A stretch of 64,000 bases of DNA from Peptostreptococcaceae bacterium oral taxon 113 str. W5053 (GTDB taxonomy: Bacteria > Bacillota > Clostridia > Tissierellales > Peptoniphilaceae), in contig KI259798.1 in assembly GCA_000467935.1 (NCBI GenBank), positions 16,618 through 80,617 on the forward strand, read 5' to 3'. Below the pieces are notes generated by a model that saw nothing but the letters and a program-made list of their open reading frames with translations, had not been told where the DNA came from and did no database searches. The position numbers and the translations under genes are program-made. Within the stretch, counting starts at the first letter, position 1. Each line of letters begins with the position of its first letter. Shown one piece after another: positions 8,228 through 17,478 of this stretch.

Positions 8228-10033
8228 ATGGATAGAGAACATATTCGAAATTTCAGCATTATTGCGCATATCGACCACGGAAAATCCACTTTGGCGGATC
8301 GTTTAATTGAAAAAACGGGGATGATGAGCTCTCGTGAAATGCAGGCACAGGTTTTGGACAGCATGGAATTGGAAAGAGAACGAGGCATCACCATAAAGTT
8401 AAAAGCGGTGAAATTAAATTATAAGGCGAAAAACGGAGAAGACTATGTATTAAATCTTATCGACACCCCGGGACATGTGGACTTTAACTACGAAGTATCT
8501 CGCAGTTTGGCAGCCTGTGAAGGAGCTCTTTTGGTGGTCGATGCGACCCAGGGCGTGGAGGCACAAACCTTAGGCAATGTCTATTTAGCTTTGGATCAGG
8601 ATTTGGAAATTTTGCCGGTCATCAATAAAATCGACTTGCCCAGCCAAAGAGCGGAGGAAGTCAAAGAGGAAATTGAAGACGTTATCGGTTTGGATACGGA
8701 GGGAATCCCTCTGATCAGCGCTAAAGAGGGTTTAAATATTGAAGATGTCCTGGAAGATATTGTTCAAAAAATCCCCTATCCGGAGGGAAACTCGGACAGC
8801 CCTTTAAAGGCTTTGATTTTCGACTCCTATTATGACAGCTATAAAGGGGTTGTGGCTATGATTCGCATCTTTGAAGGACGGATTGCACCGGGCATGACAA
8901 TTCGTATGATGTCCACGGGACGTACTTTTGAAGTGACGGAAGTCGGTTATAATGCCAACGGACAACATAGAGTAAAGGCTTTGGAAGCCGGAGAAGTGGG
9001 CTATATGGTTGCCAGCATCAAAGAAGTGGGAGAAGCTCGTGTAGGCGATACCGTTACCGATGACGAGAATCCGACCGACGAGGCACTTCCCGGATACAAA
9101 AAAGTTGTCCCCATGGTGTTCTGCGGGATTTATCCGGCGGAAGGATGTCCTTATGCCGTCGTTCGTGAAGCCTTGGAAAAATTACAGGTCAATGACGCGG
9201 CTCTTTCTTTTGAACCGGAAACCTCGGAAGCTTTGGGTTATGGATATCGTTGCGGATTTTTAGGCCTTTTGCATATGGATGTTATTCAGGAACGTTTGGC
9301 GAGAGAATTTGATTTACAGTTGATTACGACGGTACCTTCGGTTATTTATCGGGTGACGACGAAAGACGGGAAGACTCTGGAGATTCAAAATCCGGGCAGC
9401 CTTCCGGACCCTACTTTTATTGAACAAATTGAAGAACCCATGGTTCGAGCGGATATTATGACCCCAAAAGACTATGTGGGAGCCATTATGGAACTTTGTC
9501 AAAACAAGCGGGGTATCTTTAAAAATATGGAATATTTGGATAAAACCAGAGTGAATTTACACTATACACTGCCTTTGAACGAAGTCATTTATGATTTTTT
9601 TGACGCTTTAAAATCCAAGACCAAAGGCTACGCCTCCTTGGATTATGAGCTTATCGGTTATGAGCCTTCCCAATTGGTCAAATTGGATATTCTTATCAAC
9701 GGAGACTTAGTGGACGCTTTCGCGATGATTGTCCATGAATCCAAAGCATACGAAAAGGCGAGAATGATGGTGGAACGTTTAAAAGATGCTATCCCCAGAC
9801 ATCAATTCGCCATACCTGTGCAAGCCGCCATCGGAGGTAAAATCATCGCCAGAGAAACGGTGCGGGCACTGCGCAAAGACGTTTTATCCAAGTGTTATGG
9901 CGGAGACATCAGCCGTAAGAAAAAATTATTGGAAAAGCAAAAAGAAGGAAAGAAACGAATGCAACAAGTGGGCAATGTAGAGATTCCCCAAGATGCATTC
10001 CTATCCGTCTTAAAATACGACGAAGACAAATAA
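8228..10033 (+). CDS. lepA: Elongation factor 4 (LepA)
   Basis: LepA is a ribosome-associated GTPase that helps translation or ribosome maturation under stress. The 601-residue protein starts with the G domain ([24 protein letters not shown]), continues with EF-G-like domains II, III and V, and ends in the LepA-specific C-terminal domain containing [20 protein letters not shown]. Length matches the family exactly. AAAGGAG precedes the ATG. hemW follows 13 bases later, a conserved Firmicute pairing. Confidence 0.97.
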   Translation: MDREHIRNFSIIAHIDHGKSTLADRLIEKTGMMSSREMQAQVLDSMELERERGITIKLKAVKLNYKAKNGEDYVLNLIDTPGHVDFNYEVSRSLAACEGALLVVDATQGVEAQTLGNVYLALDQDLEILPVINKIDLPSQRAEEVKEEIEDVIGLDTEGIPLISAKEGLNIEDVLEDIVQKIPYPEGNSDSPLKALIFDSYYDSYKGVVAMIRIFEGRIAPGMTIRMMSTGRTFEVTEVGYNANGQHRVKALEAGEVGYMVASIKEVGEARVGDTVTDDENPTDEALPGYKKVVPMVFCGIYPAEGCPYAVVREALEKLQVNDAALSFEPETSEALGYGYRCGFLGLLHMDVIQERLAREFDLQLITTVPSVIYRVTTKDGKTLEIQNPGSLPDPTFIEQIEEPMVRADIMTPKDYVGAIMELCQNKRGIFKNMEYLDKTRVNLHYTLPLNEVIYDFFDALKSKTKGYASLDYELIGYEPSQLVKLDILINGDLVDAFAMIVHESKAYEKARMMVERLKDAIPRHQFAIPVQAAIGGKIIARETVRALRKDVLSKCYGGDISRKKKLLEKQKEGKKRMQQVGNVEIPQDAFLSVLKYDEDK

Positions 10034-10046
10034 AGGAGGATGAATC

Positions 10047-11168
10047 GTGCAAGGCTTATATGTGCATCTTCCCTTTTGCAGACAAAAATGTCATTATTGC
10101 GATTTTAGAACCGTTGCCCATGGAGAAAAACGGATAGATGCCTATATGGAGGCGTTGACTCGTGAGTTGCGATTTACGGCACAACATTTTCATACGAAGG
10201 AGTGGACGACCCTCTATTTGGGAGGAGGCACTCCTTCTTTTGTTCCCGTGAAAAAGTTAAAAATATGGATGGATACCTTTTATCGTTATTACCCGAAAGT
10301 GGAATCGGAAGTGACATTGGAAGCCAATCCGGAGGACATTACCAAAGAGAATATCCGAGAATGGAAATCCATGGGCATCAATCGCATCAGCATAGGACTT
10401 CAATCCACCGACGAAAAAATGGTAAAAAAATGCGGCAGAGCGTTTATATCCGATTGGAAAGAACGTATCCGTTGGCTGCGAGAAGAAGGAATTTTAAATT
10501 TCAGCCTGGATCTGTTATTGGCATTACCCGGTCAACGGATGCAGGATGTGGAAAAAATGACGGATCAAATTCTCGATATAAAACCTCCTCATCTGTCGGT
10601 GTACAGCTTGATTTTGGAAGAAAAAACCTATTTCGGATATTTGGCTCGTCAAGGAAAACTGCTTTTGCCCGATGAGGATTTGGAACGGAACTTGGTGCAT
10701 TACGTTACGGAGAGATTAAAAAACGCCGGATACAATCATTATGAACTGTCGAATTTTGCATTGCCGGGCTATGAGGCGATACACAATTCTTTTTATTGGG
10801 AGAGAATCCCCTATTTGGGTTTAGGGCTTGGCGCCGCTTCCCATTGGGAGGAGTTGCGATGGAAGAATTCGGATTCCCTTCAGCGATATTTAAAATTGGC
10901 GGGAACGGAAGAACTTTGGGAGGATAAAGAAAAGATCGGAATGGTGGAAGCCATGAGTGAAGCATTGATTTTGGGACTTCGAAAGATAGAGGGAGTTGAA
11001 ATTTCCCGGCTTAAAAATCGTTACGATGAAAAAATTTTTGAAGAGTTCAAAAGGGATATCCGGAAAAATATACAGCGCGGAATTTTGGAGAGACACGGAG
11101 ACCGTCTTTGTCTAAGCCCTAAGGGGATTGACCTTGGAGATATTGCAAACAGAGACTTTTTCAGGTAG
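10047..11168 (+). CDS. hemW: Radical SAM heme chaperone HemW
   Basis: The 373-residue protein has the radical SAM cluster motif CRQKCHYCDF near the N terminus, a GGGTPSF glycine motif, and the HemN-type C-terminal domain. The HxxxCxxxCxxCDF form and the lack of an N-terminal extension point to HemW, a heme-binding chaperone, rather than coproporphyrinogen dehydrogenase HemN; older databases call such genes hemN. The start is GTG at 10047 behind GGAGG. It is co-transcribed with lepA. No heme biosynthesis genes are in the window. Confidence 0.9.
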   Translation: MQGLYVHLPFCRQKCHYCDFRTVAHGEKRIDAYMEALTRELRFTAQHFHTKEWTTLYLGGGTPSFVPVKKLKIWMDTFYRYYPKVESEVTLEANPEDITKENIREWKSMGINRISIGLQSTDEKMVKKCGRAFISDWKERIRWLREEGILNFSLDLLLALPGQRMQDVEKMTDQILDIKPPHLSVYSLILEEKTYFGYLARQGKLLLPDEDLERNLVHYVTERLKNAGYNHYELSNFALPGYEAIHNSFYWERIPYLGLGLGAASHWEELRWKNSDSLQRYLKLAGTEELWEDKEKIGMVEAMSEALILGLRKIEGVEISRLKNRYDEKIFEEFKRDIRKNIQRGILERHGDRLCLSPKGIDLGDIANRDFFR

Positions 11169-11209
11169 AAGACAGAAGTTGTTGAGTCAATAGGCAAAGG
11201 GGTATTTTC

Positions 11210-11238
11210 TTGACAAATTGAGGCTTTAGGGATATACT
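11210..11238 (+). promoter_or_regulatory. Sigma-A promoter for oppA
   Basis: TTGACA (11210-11215), a 17-base spacer and TATACT (11233-11238) form a near-consensus promoter 50 bases before the GTG start of oppA. Confidence 0.8.
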
Positions 11239-11288
11239 TAACGGAAACAGTCAAGGTGTTTTGGCTGAAATAAAAGGAGGTATTAAAA

Positions 11289-13430
11289 GTGTACAATTCA
11301 AGAAAAATGCTTGCACTTTTGCTGGTACTGGTCATGGTATTTTCCGTAGCTTGCTCCGGAGGAAAAACACCTGCACCCAGCTCAGATGCAACGAGTGATT
11401 CCGTAACGGGAGAAACAACCGGCGAATCAAGCGGAAAAACGGCGGGAGATGCCGAAACATTAGTTGTCGGTGTCATCGCAAAAATGAACGGAGACTTTAT
11501 TAACGGGTTTACCAACTCTTCCTATGATGTGGCGATAAAGACCTTAATTGGCACCTATGCCGGTTATTATGAGACCTATCCCACGGATGAACAGGGCGCT
11601 TTTGTTTTGGACAAAACCGTCAATGCCAAAGAACCGGAAATTAAAGAAAACGAGGACGGCTCTAAAACCTATCGTTTCTTCTTAAATGATAAACTGGTTT
11701 GGAATGACGGAACGCCGATTACGGCAAAAGATTACATTCTTGCATTTTTATATTATAACACAAAAGCCTATCTTAAAACCGGATATAATTCGACTCCCGG
11801 AGACGGCTTAGTAGGATATCAGGATTATCGTGACGGAAAAGCCAAATCTTTTCCCGGTGTTAAATATATTGACGATCATACATTTGAAGCGACGATTGCC
11901 AAGGAACAATTACCATATTTTTATGAGGAGTATCTGGTAGGCAGTCAGCCTATTCCTATGCATCGATTAACACCCAATTTGGATATTGGAGAAGACGGCA
12001 GCAGTTTAGTGGTTAAAGAAGGCTATCAAGTCAGCGATGCGGACAAGGCGGAATTCAAAGAATTAACCGAAGCGAAAATTGCCGATTTGGAAGCGGAATT
12101 AAAGACCACTTTGGAAGAAATGGAAGCCGGAAAAGCGGATTACGGCGATGACTACGAAGCGGAAGTGGCGAAAACAAAACAAGAAGCGGAATCGAAAATC
12201 AACGAATATAAAGAAGGCTTAAACAATTTGGATGCTTTCGATCCGTTGGAAGTATTGCTTCAAACCTATGCTTTGGAAAACACCACCAACTATCGTTTCA
12301 AACCCGATGTCACTTGCGGACCTTACAACTTTGTAAGCTTTGAAAATCAAACGGCTACATTGACTTTGAACGACAAGTTCTTAGGAGATTTCCGTGGGAA
12401 TAAACCGGTTATTAAAAATATCGTACAAAGATATGTCAACGATGAAATCGATGCGGACTTAGTTCTTTCCGGAGACCTTGATTTGATTACCGGTGTTATC
12501 CAAGGGGATAAGATTGAAAAAGCCAAATCCAATCCGGATAAAGTCGGCACTGTAAGCTATAAACGTAACGGTTTCGGGATGATTCGTTTCTTAACGGATT
12601 TAGGTCCGACCAAATACAAAGAAGTTCGTCAAGCGATCGGATATTTGATGGACAGAAATATTTTCGTACAAAATATCCTTGGCGGATACGGTACCATTGT
12701 GAACGGTTATTTCGGTTTAGCACAATGGGTATATCAAGAAAGAGCTGACGTTATCGAAGAAAAATTAAACTCATATACATTAAATGTTGAAAAAGCGAAT
12801 GAATTATTGAACGCAAGTCCTTATAAATTCGAAAAGGACGGAACCACTCCTTGGGATAAAGAAAAAGCGGTTAAAGAAGCTGAAAAAGGCGATGCTTTTG
12901 ATTATTGGAGATATAACGACAAAGGCGAAAAGTTGATGATTAACCATGCAGCCGGAGCGAAGGAAATTTCTGAAATCATTTCCGCGGAATTGACCAATAA
13001 CGGAAGACTTGCAGGTTTGGCATACAATGTTGTCAATATAGACTTTAACACTTTATTAAACGCATTATATACACCGGATCTAAACAATCCGACGTATACC
13101 GCATTTTCGCTTGCAACCGGATTTACCCCGATTATCGACCCTTATTACGAATTCCATTCCAGCCAAATCGGAGCACAGAACTTGGATCGTGTAAACGATC
13201 CGGCTGCGGATGAAATCGTATTGAAAATGCGTAATGTCGATCCGAAAAACAAGGATGAGTTCGCAGATCGTTGGGTAGATTTCCAAGTATGGTTTAATGA
13301 CTATCTACCGGAAATTCCGATTTACGCCAATGAATACTATGATATTTACGGTATGCGCGTAAAAGGATTGCACACGACTCCGTTCTGGGGTTGGGAGAAA
13401 GACATTGTCAATCTGTCGCTATCGAAATAA
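11289..13430 (+). CDS. oppA: Peptide-binding lipoprotein OppA-like with helical insert
   Basis: This is the extracellular solute-binding protein of the adjacent peptide transporter. A signal peptide ends in the lipobox FSVAC (lipidated Cys22), followed by a Ser/Thr/Gly-rich linker (about 23-55) and an SBP family 5 fold recognisable by YRFFLNDKLVWNDGTPITAKD and by VRQAIGYLMDRN. At 713 residues it is longer than most OppA proteins. One cause is a charged, heptad-like helical segment at about residues 250-312, rich in Glu, Lys and Ala (12036-12225), set between TPNLDIGEDG and the DVTCGPYNF segment. The start is GTG with AAAGGAGG upstream. Its own promoter and terminator separate it from oppBCDF, which would allow the binding protein to be made in excess. 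The ligand class, peptides, is inferred from family and context. Confidence 0.9.
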   Translation: MYNSRKMLALLLVLVMVFSVACSGGKTPAPSSDATSDSVTGETTGESSGKTAGDAETLVVGVIAKMNGDFINGFTNSSYDVAIKTLIGTYAGYYETYPTDEQGAFVLDKTVNAKEPEIKENEDGSKTYRFFLNDKLVWNDGTPITAKDYILAFLYYNTKAYLKTGYNSTPGDGLVGYQDYRDGKAKSFPGVKYIDDHTFEATIAKEQLPYFYEEYLVGSQPIPMHRLTPNLDIGEDGSSLVVKEGYQVSDADKAEFKELTEAKIADLEAELKTTLEEMEAGKADYGDDYEAEVAKTKQEAESKINEYKEGLNNLDAFDPLEVLLQTYALENTTNYRFKPDVTCGPYNFVSFENQTATLTLNDKFLGDFRGNKPVIKNIVQRYVNDEIDADLVLSGDLDLITGVIQGDKIEKAKSNPDKVGTVSYKRNGFGMIRFLTDLGPTKYKEVRQAIGYLMDRNIFVQNILGGYGTIVNGYFGLAQWVYQERADVIEEKLNSYTLNVEKANELLNASPYKFEKDGTTPWDKEKAVKEAEKGDAFDYWRYNDKGEKLMINHAAGAKEISEIISAELTNNGRLAGLAYNVVNIDFNTLLNALYTPDLNNPTYTAFSLATGFTPIIDPYYEFHSSQIGAQNLDRVNDPAADEIVLKMRNVDPKNKDEFADRWVDFQVWFNDYLPEIPIYANEYYDIYGMRVKGLHTTPFWGWEKDIVNLSLSK

Positions 13431-13442
13431 TGCATAGAACAG

Positions 13443-13485
13443 CAAAGGAGTGGGGGAAAAGCTCCACTCCTTTGTTATTTTTTCT
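13443..13485 (+). terminator. Terminator after oppA
   Basis: CAAAGGAGTGG (13443-13453) pairs perfectly with CCACTCCTTTG (13464-13474) and is followed by a T-rich tract. It separates oppA from the permease genes. Confidence 0.85.
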
Positions 13486-13532
13486 TAAAGGGGGACACGT
13501 TCGTTTCCTTTCCTTGTGTTTTATGTGCATTC

Positions 13533-13560
13533 TTGAACGATGATAGAGTGGACATATAAT
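13533..13560 (+). promoter_or_regulatory. Promoter for oppBCDF
   Basis: TTGAAC (13533-13538), a 16-base spacer and TATAAT (13555-13560) lie 59 bases before oppB. This gives the permease and ATPase genes a start separate from oppA. Confidence 0.65.
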
Positions 13561-13619
13561 CTTTGAAGAATACACATAAAGATAAGAATTGAAATTATGG
13601 AAAGAAAGGAAAGAGGTTT

Positions 13620-14603
13620 ATGTTAAAGTATACCGCCAAGCGCATATTGCATTTGATTCCCGTACTTTTGGTTATTTCTATGGTACTCTTCGGAATCTTG
13701 AAGGCCATGCCGGGAGATCCGGTTTTAGCCATGATGCCGCAAAATCCGTCTGCTTATAAAAGTCCGCAGGCAAAACAAAAGATCTACAATGAAATTAAAA
13801 GGCGTATGGGTTATGACAAATCCATACCGGAACAATATATTCGTTGGTTGGGTCGTGTGTTGAAAGGGGAATTGGGAGAATCCAATACCCAATATAAGCC
13901 GGTTCAGCAGGTCATTGCTCAACCCTTAAAGAACACTTTTATTTTAAACGTAGGTTCTACGATTATCGCATTTATTTTATCGGTTATTATCGGTATAAAA
14001 TCCGCTGTGCGGCGAGGGGGCGTATACGATAAATTTTGGCAGGTATTCTCTTTGGTGGGAATTTCATTGCCGACTTTCTTTACAGGTTTGATATTGATTT
14101 TCTTCTTGGCATTTAAGTTGGGCTGGTTTCCTGCGGGAATGATGCCCATTACGGTAGGATTGACCAAGGGAGAAATTTTCCTGTCATGGATTAAACATTT
14201 AATCTTGCCGACGATTACTTTGACGATTGGTTCTTTGGCGTCCACATCCCGTTATGTGCGTAATTCCATGATTGACGCTTTGAGTCAAGACTATATTCGT
14301 ACGGCAAAAAGTAAGGGATTGTCCGACAAAGTGGTTATCTATTCGCATGCCTTTCGCAATGCCATGATTCCCGTTGTTACTGTTGTGGCATGGGCTATCG
14401 TAGGGATGTTCTCCGGAGCGGCGATTACGGAAACCATCTTTGCCTATAACGGCATTGGAAAGATTTTTATTGACAGTGTGATGCAGCAGGATTACAACGT
14501 GGTTATGGCGTTGAATATGATGTATGCACTGCTTAATGTATTTGGAAATCTGTTGGCGGATTTAGGTTATGCCTTAGTTGATCCGAGAATTCGATTGGAG
14601 TAA
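13620..14603 (+). CDS. oppB: Peptide ABC transporter permease OppB
   Basis: A 327-residue inner permease with six predicted membrane helices and an N-terminal segment typical of the OppB/DppB family (AKRILHLIPVLLVISMVLF, then MPGDP). The EAA-like cytoplasmic loop that docks on the ATPase is visible at about residues 218-245 (DYIRTAKSKGLSDKVVIYSHAFRNA). Size and sequence are ordinary, in contrast to OppC and OppF. A GAAAGAGG site precedes the ATG. OppC starts 10 bases downstream. Confidence 0.94.
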   Translation: MLKYTAKRILHLIPVLLVISMVLFGILKAMPGDPVLAMMPQNPSAYKSPQAKQKIYNEIKRRMGYDKSIPEQYIRWLGRVLKGELGESNTQYKPVQQVIAQPLKNTFILNVGSTIIAFILSVIIGIKSAVRRGGVYDKFWQVFSLVGISLPTFFTGLILIFFLAFKLGWFPAGMMPITVGLTKGEIFLSWIKHLILPTITLTIGSLASTSRYVRNSMIDALSQDYIRTAKSKGLSDKVVIYSHAFRNAMIPVVTVVAWAIVGMFSGAAITETIFAYNGIGKIFIDSVMQQDYNVVMALNMMYALLNVFGNLLADLGYALVDPRIRLE

Positions 14604-14613
14604 GGTGAAGACG

Positions 14614-16470
14614 ATGAGTGATAAGAAAAAGGGATTTGGAAGATATTTACGTTCTTTCGGGGAAACGATTTTAGGCTTGTTTCGCATTGGGGGACGAAAA
14701 GAACCTATGAATGCATTGGAGGAAGAAGCCATTACCACACCGGTGATGACTATTGTGAAAAATTATTTTCATAACACCATCGGCATTATCGGCTTAGTCG
14801 GCTTTATCACGATATTTTTGGTGGTGTTGATCGGTTCTTCTTTGACAAAATATAATCCCTATTACAATCAGGCGGTATTGAAAAATATCGGACCGGGTTT
14901 CGGTTATTTAAAATATCCAAGCGCAATGCAGGATAAAAAGGTTCGGGATATTCGCTCCGGAATCACCTTCAGCGGTGCCATCACGGAAGACGGAGAATTG
15001 TTTTTCTGGGGAAAAGATTACGATAAGGCGACTGTCGTGCCTGACGATATTCAAGAAAAATTAAAACATGAAAAAGTAACTCACTTGGCAATTGGAGACA
15101 GACACAGTATCATCTATACGGATCAAGGCAATTTTTACGGATGGGGAAATAATTTTTTCAATCAAACCCAATTGCCCGCGGAACTCTATCACAATTTGCG
15201 CAGTGAAGGGGTTAAAAAATTAAAAGCGGGGGTTCAATACAGTGCCATCCTAACGGAAAAAGGAAATCTCTATGTTTGGGGTTCCACGTTGGGCAATAAT
15301 TTGGATCGTGTTCCCAAAGACTTACAAGGAAATGTGGTGGACTTTGACTGTTCCGCTTTAAATATTGTCGCTGTGAAAAAAGACGGCGGCTTAAAAATTT
15401 TCGGTGTAAAGGGTTCCGAAATTCATTCCATTCCCAAAGAGTTGACCGACGGTTCCGTCAAGGTAAAACAGGTTGTTTTGGGAACTTATACGGCAGCCGC
15501 TTTGGGCGAAAACGGAAAAGTTTATGTGTGGGGTTCCTCTAAAGAGGGAACGAAAAAAATTCCCGAATTTGACGCACCGGTTAAAGAAATTCAAGCGGGT
15601 ATGGATTATTTTACCGCTTTAACCGAAAGCGGAAAAGTTTATGCTTGGGGAAAAGATAATTATGGCGAAATTAAAAATGTACCCGATGGAAAATATACGC
15701 GTATTTTTTCCGGTTCGTTCCAAAATTATGCGGAAACGGAAGACGGAAAAGTGGATGCTTGGGGAAATAACGGATTTATCTTAGGGACCGATGAAGTGGG
15801 ACGTGATCTTTGGGTTCGTCTGTTGCACGGGGGCAAAGTCACGCTGTTAATTGCAGCGGCATCCGTATTGATTCAAGTAGTTATCGGCGTTATTGTGGGT
15901 ATGATTTCCGGATTTTACGGAGGGATTGTGGACAATTTGTTAATGCGTTTTACGGAAATTGTAGCTTCCTTTCCTTTCTATCCCTTGGTCATCACGCTAT
16001 CGGTAGTCCTTCCTCCGGATACGAGTCAAAATAAGAGATTGTTTCTGATTATGATGATTTTAGGTGTTTTGGGATGGACGGGAATTGCCCGTTTGGTTCG
16101 TGGACAGATTTTATCCGAAAGGGAAAAAGATTATATTATGGCTGCTCGTGCTTTAGGTTTAAGAGAGAAAAAAATTATCGGCAATCATATCCTTCCCAAT
16201 GTATTGAGTATTGTTATCGTACAGGCAACTTTGGGATATGCGGGAAATCTATTGACGGAGGCCGGTTTATCTTTCTTAGGGTTCGGTGTAAAACCGCCTT
16301 ATCCTTCTTGGGGAAATATGATGACCAATGCACAGACGACGGAGGTTATTCAAATTTATTGGTGGCGATGGATATTCCCGGCATTAGCCGTATTCTTAGC
16401 GGCGTTTACGATTAATTTAATCGGTGACGCATTGCGAGATGCCATGGATCCGAAAGCGGCAGAAAGGTAG
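14614..16470 (+). CDS. oppC: Peptide ABC permease OppC with inserted seven-repeat RCC1/BLIP-II-like propeller
   Basis: OppC is the second permease subunit, and at 618 residues this one is about twice the usual size. Residues 1-50 are cytoplasmic, 53-76 form the first membrane helix, and the permease core resumes at LGTDEVGRDLWVRLLHGG (about 390) with the remaining helices and the EAA loop DYIMAARALGLREKKI. Between them, about residues 105-388 (14926-15777) hold seven repeats of 38-45 residues. Each pairs an h-x-A/I-x-h-T-x-x-G strand with a closing F/V/A-W-G turn, at residues 131, 176, 221, 262, 305, 344 and 382; the fourth is degenerate (IFG). This is the RCC1/BLIP-II pattern, and seven short blades totalling about 280 residues match BLIP-II, a secreted beta-lactamase inhibitor. 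Known OppC topology puts the segment outside the cell, where it could touch OppA, peptides or wall proteins. The start at 14614 follows AAGGTGA. Confidence 0.93.
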   Translation: MSDKKKGFGRYLRSFGETILGLFRIGGRKEPMNALEEEAITTPVMTIVKNYFHNTIGIIGLVGFITIFLVVLIGSSLTKYNPYYNQAVLKNIGPGFGYLKYPSAMQDKKVRDIRSGITFSGAITEDGELFFWGKDYDKATVVPDDIQEKLKHEKVTHLAIGDRHSIIYTDQGNFYGWGNNFFNQTQLPAELYHNLRSEGVKKLKAGVQYSAILTEKGNLYVWGSTLGNNLDRVPKDLQGNVVDFDCSALNIVAVKKDGGLKIFGVKGSEIHSIPKELTDGSVKVKQVVLGTYTAAALGENGKVYVWGSSKEGTKKIPEFDAPVKEIQAGMDYFTALTESGKVYAWGKDNYGEIKNVPDGKYTRIFSGSFQNYAETEDGKVDAWGNNGFILGTDEVGRDLWVRLLHGGKVTLLIAAASVLIQVVIGVIVGMISGFYGGIVDNLLMRFTEIVASFPFYPLVITLSVVLPPDTSQNKRLFLIMMILGVLGWTGIARLVRGQILSEREKDYIMAARALGLREKKIIGNHILPNVLSIVIVQATLGYAGNLLTEAGLSFLGFGVKPPYPSWGNMMTNAQTTEVIQIYWWRWIFPALAVFLAAFTINLIGDALRDAMDPKAAER

Positions 16471-16479
16471 GTGTAAAGA

Positions 16480-17478
16480 ATGGCATTACTTGAAATAAAA
16501 AATCTTCATACCTATTTTGAAACTCGCAGAGGACTTATCAAGGCGGTCTACGGTGTTAATTTAAAAGTGGAAGAGGGAAAGACTTTAGGCGTTGTGGGGG
16601 AATCGGGAAGCGGAAAGAGCCAGACGGCGATGAGCATTCTAAAACTTTTTGAAAAGAATCAACGAATTTTTGAGGGTGAAATTTGGTTCAACGGCAAAAG
16701 AATTTCCGATTATACGGATAGGGAATTGCAAAAAATCAGAGGAAATGATATTTCCTTTATTTTCCAAGAGCCGATGACTTCACTAAATCCGGTATTTACC
16801 GTAGAACATCAATTAAATGAAGTTTTGATCCTGCATCAAAATTTAAGTAAAAAAGAGGCTTCAAAAAAAAGCGTAAGGCTTCTTGAAATGGTAAAAATTC
16901 CCAATCCTCATATTGTGGTTAAACAATATCCTTTTCAGTTATCCGGCGGTATGAATCAACGTGTGATGATTGCTATGGCATTGGCCTGTGAACCTCGTCT
17001 GTTGATTGCCGATGAACCGACCACTGCACTGGATGTAACCATTCAAGCACAGATTTTGAAATTGATGAATGAATTAAAAGAAACCCAAAAGGCTTCCATT
17101 ATGTTCATCACGCATGATTTGGGTGTAATCAATCAGATGGCGGATGACGTGGCGGTGATGTATTGCGGACAAGTGGTGGAATCTGCTCCCGTAGATTATA
17201 TTTTCCGAGAGGGGATATCCGAATATTCCCATCCATATACGGAGGCTCTATTGGAATCCATTCCGAGCATTTCTACGGATAAGAATAAGCGCTTAAACGC
17301 CATTCCGGGCAGTGTGCCGCATCCCTTTGCATTACCGCAAGGATGTCGGTTTGCGCCTCGTTGCCGCTACGCAACGGAACTCTGTCGTTCCAAAATGCCG
17401 GAGCTCCAAGTATTTAACGACGGAAAACAGGAAATTCGCTGTTTCTATCCTGAGAAAGGAGTGAGAAATCGTGGATAA
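16480..17478 (+). CDS. oppD: Peptide ABC transporter ATPase OppD
   Basis: A 332-residue ATPase that powers the importer with OppF. It has Walker A (GESGSGKSQ), Q-loop (FIFQEPMTSLNP), signature written LSGGMNQRV, Walker B (LLIADEPTTALD), the switch histidine (FITHDLGV), and the C-terminal oligopeptide/dipeptide domain with the four-cysteine Fe-S-type pattern CRFAPRCRYATELC and a later C. Size is normal. It starts 10 bases after oppC behind GTAGGTG and overlaps oppF by 8 bases. Confidence 0.95.
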   Translation: MALLEIKNLHTYFETRRGLIKAVYGVNLKVEEGKTLGVVGESGSGKSQTAMSILKLFEKNQRIFEGEIWFNGKRISDYTDRELQKIRGNDISFIFQEPMTSLNPVFTVEHQLNEVLILHQNLSKKEASKKSVRLLEMVKIPNPHIVVKQYPFQLSGGMNQRVMIAMALACEPRLLIADEPTTALDVTIQAQILKLMNELKETQKASIMFITHDLGVINQMADDVAVMYCGQVVESAPVDYIFREGISEYSHPYTEALLESIPSISTDKNKRLNAIPGSVPHPFALPQGCRFAPRCRYATELCRSKMPELQVFNDGKQEIRCFYPEKGVRNRG

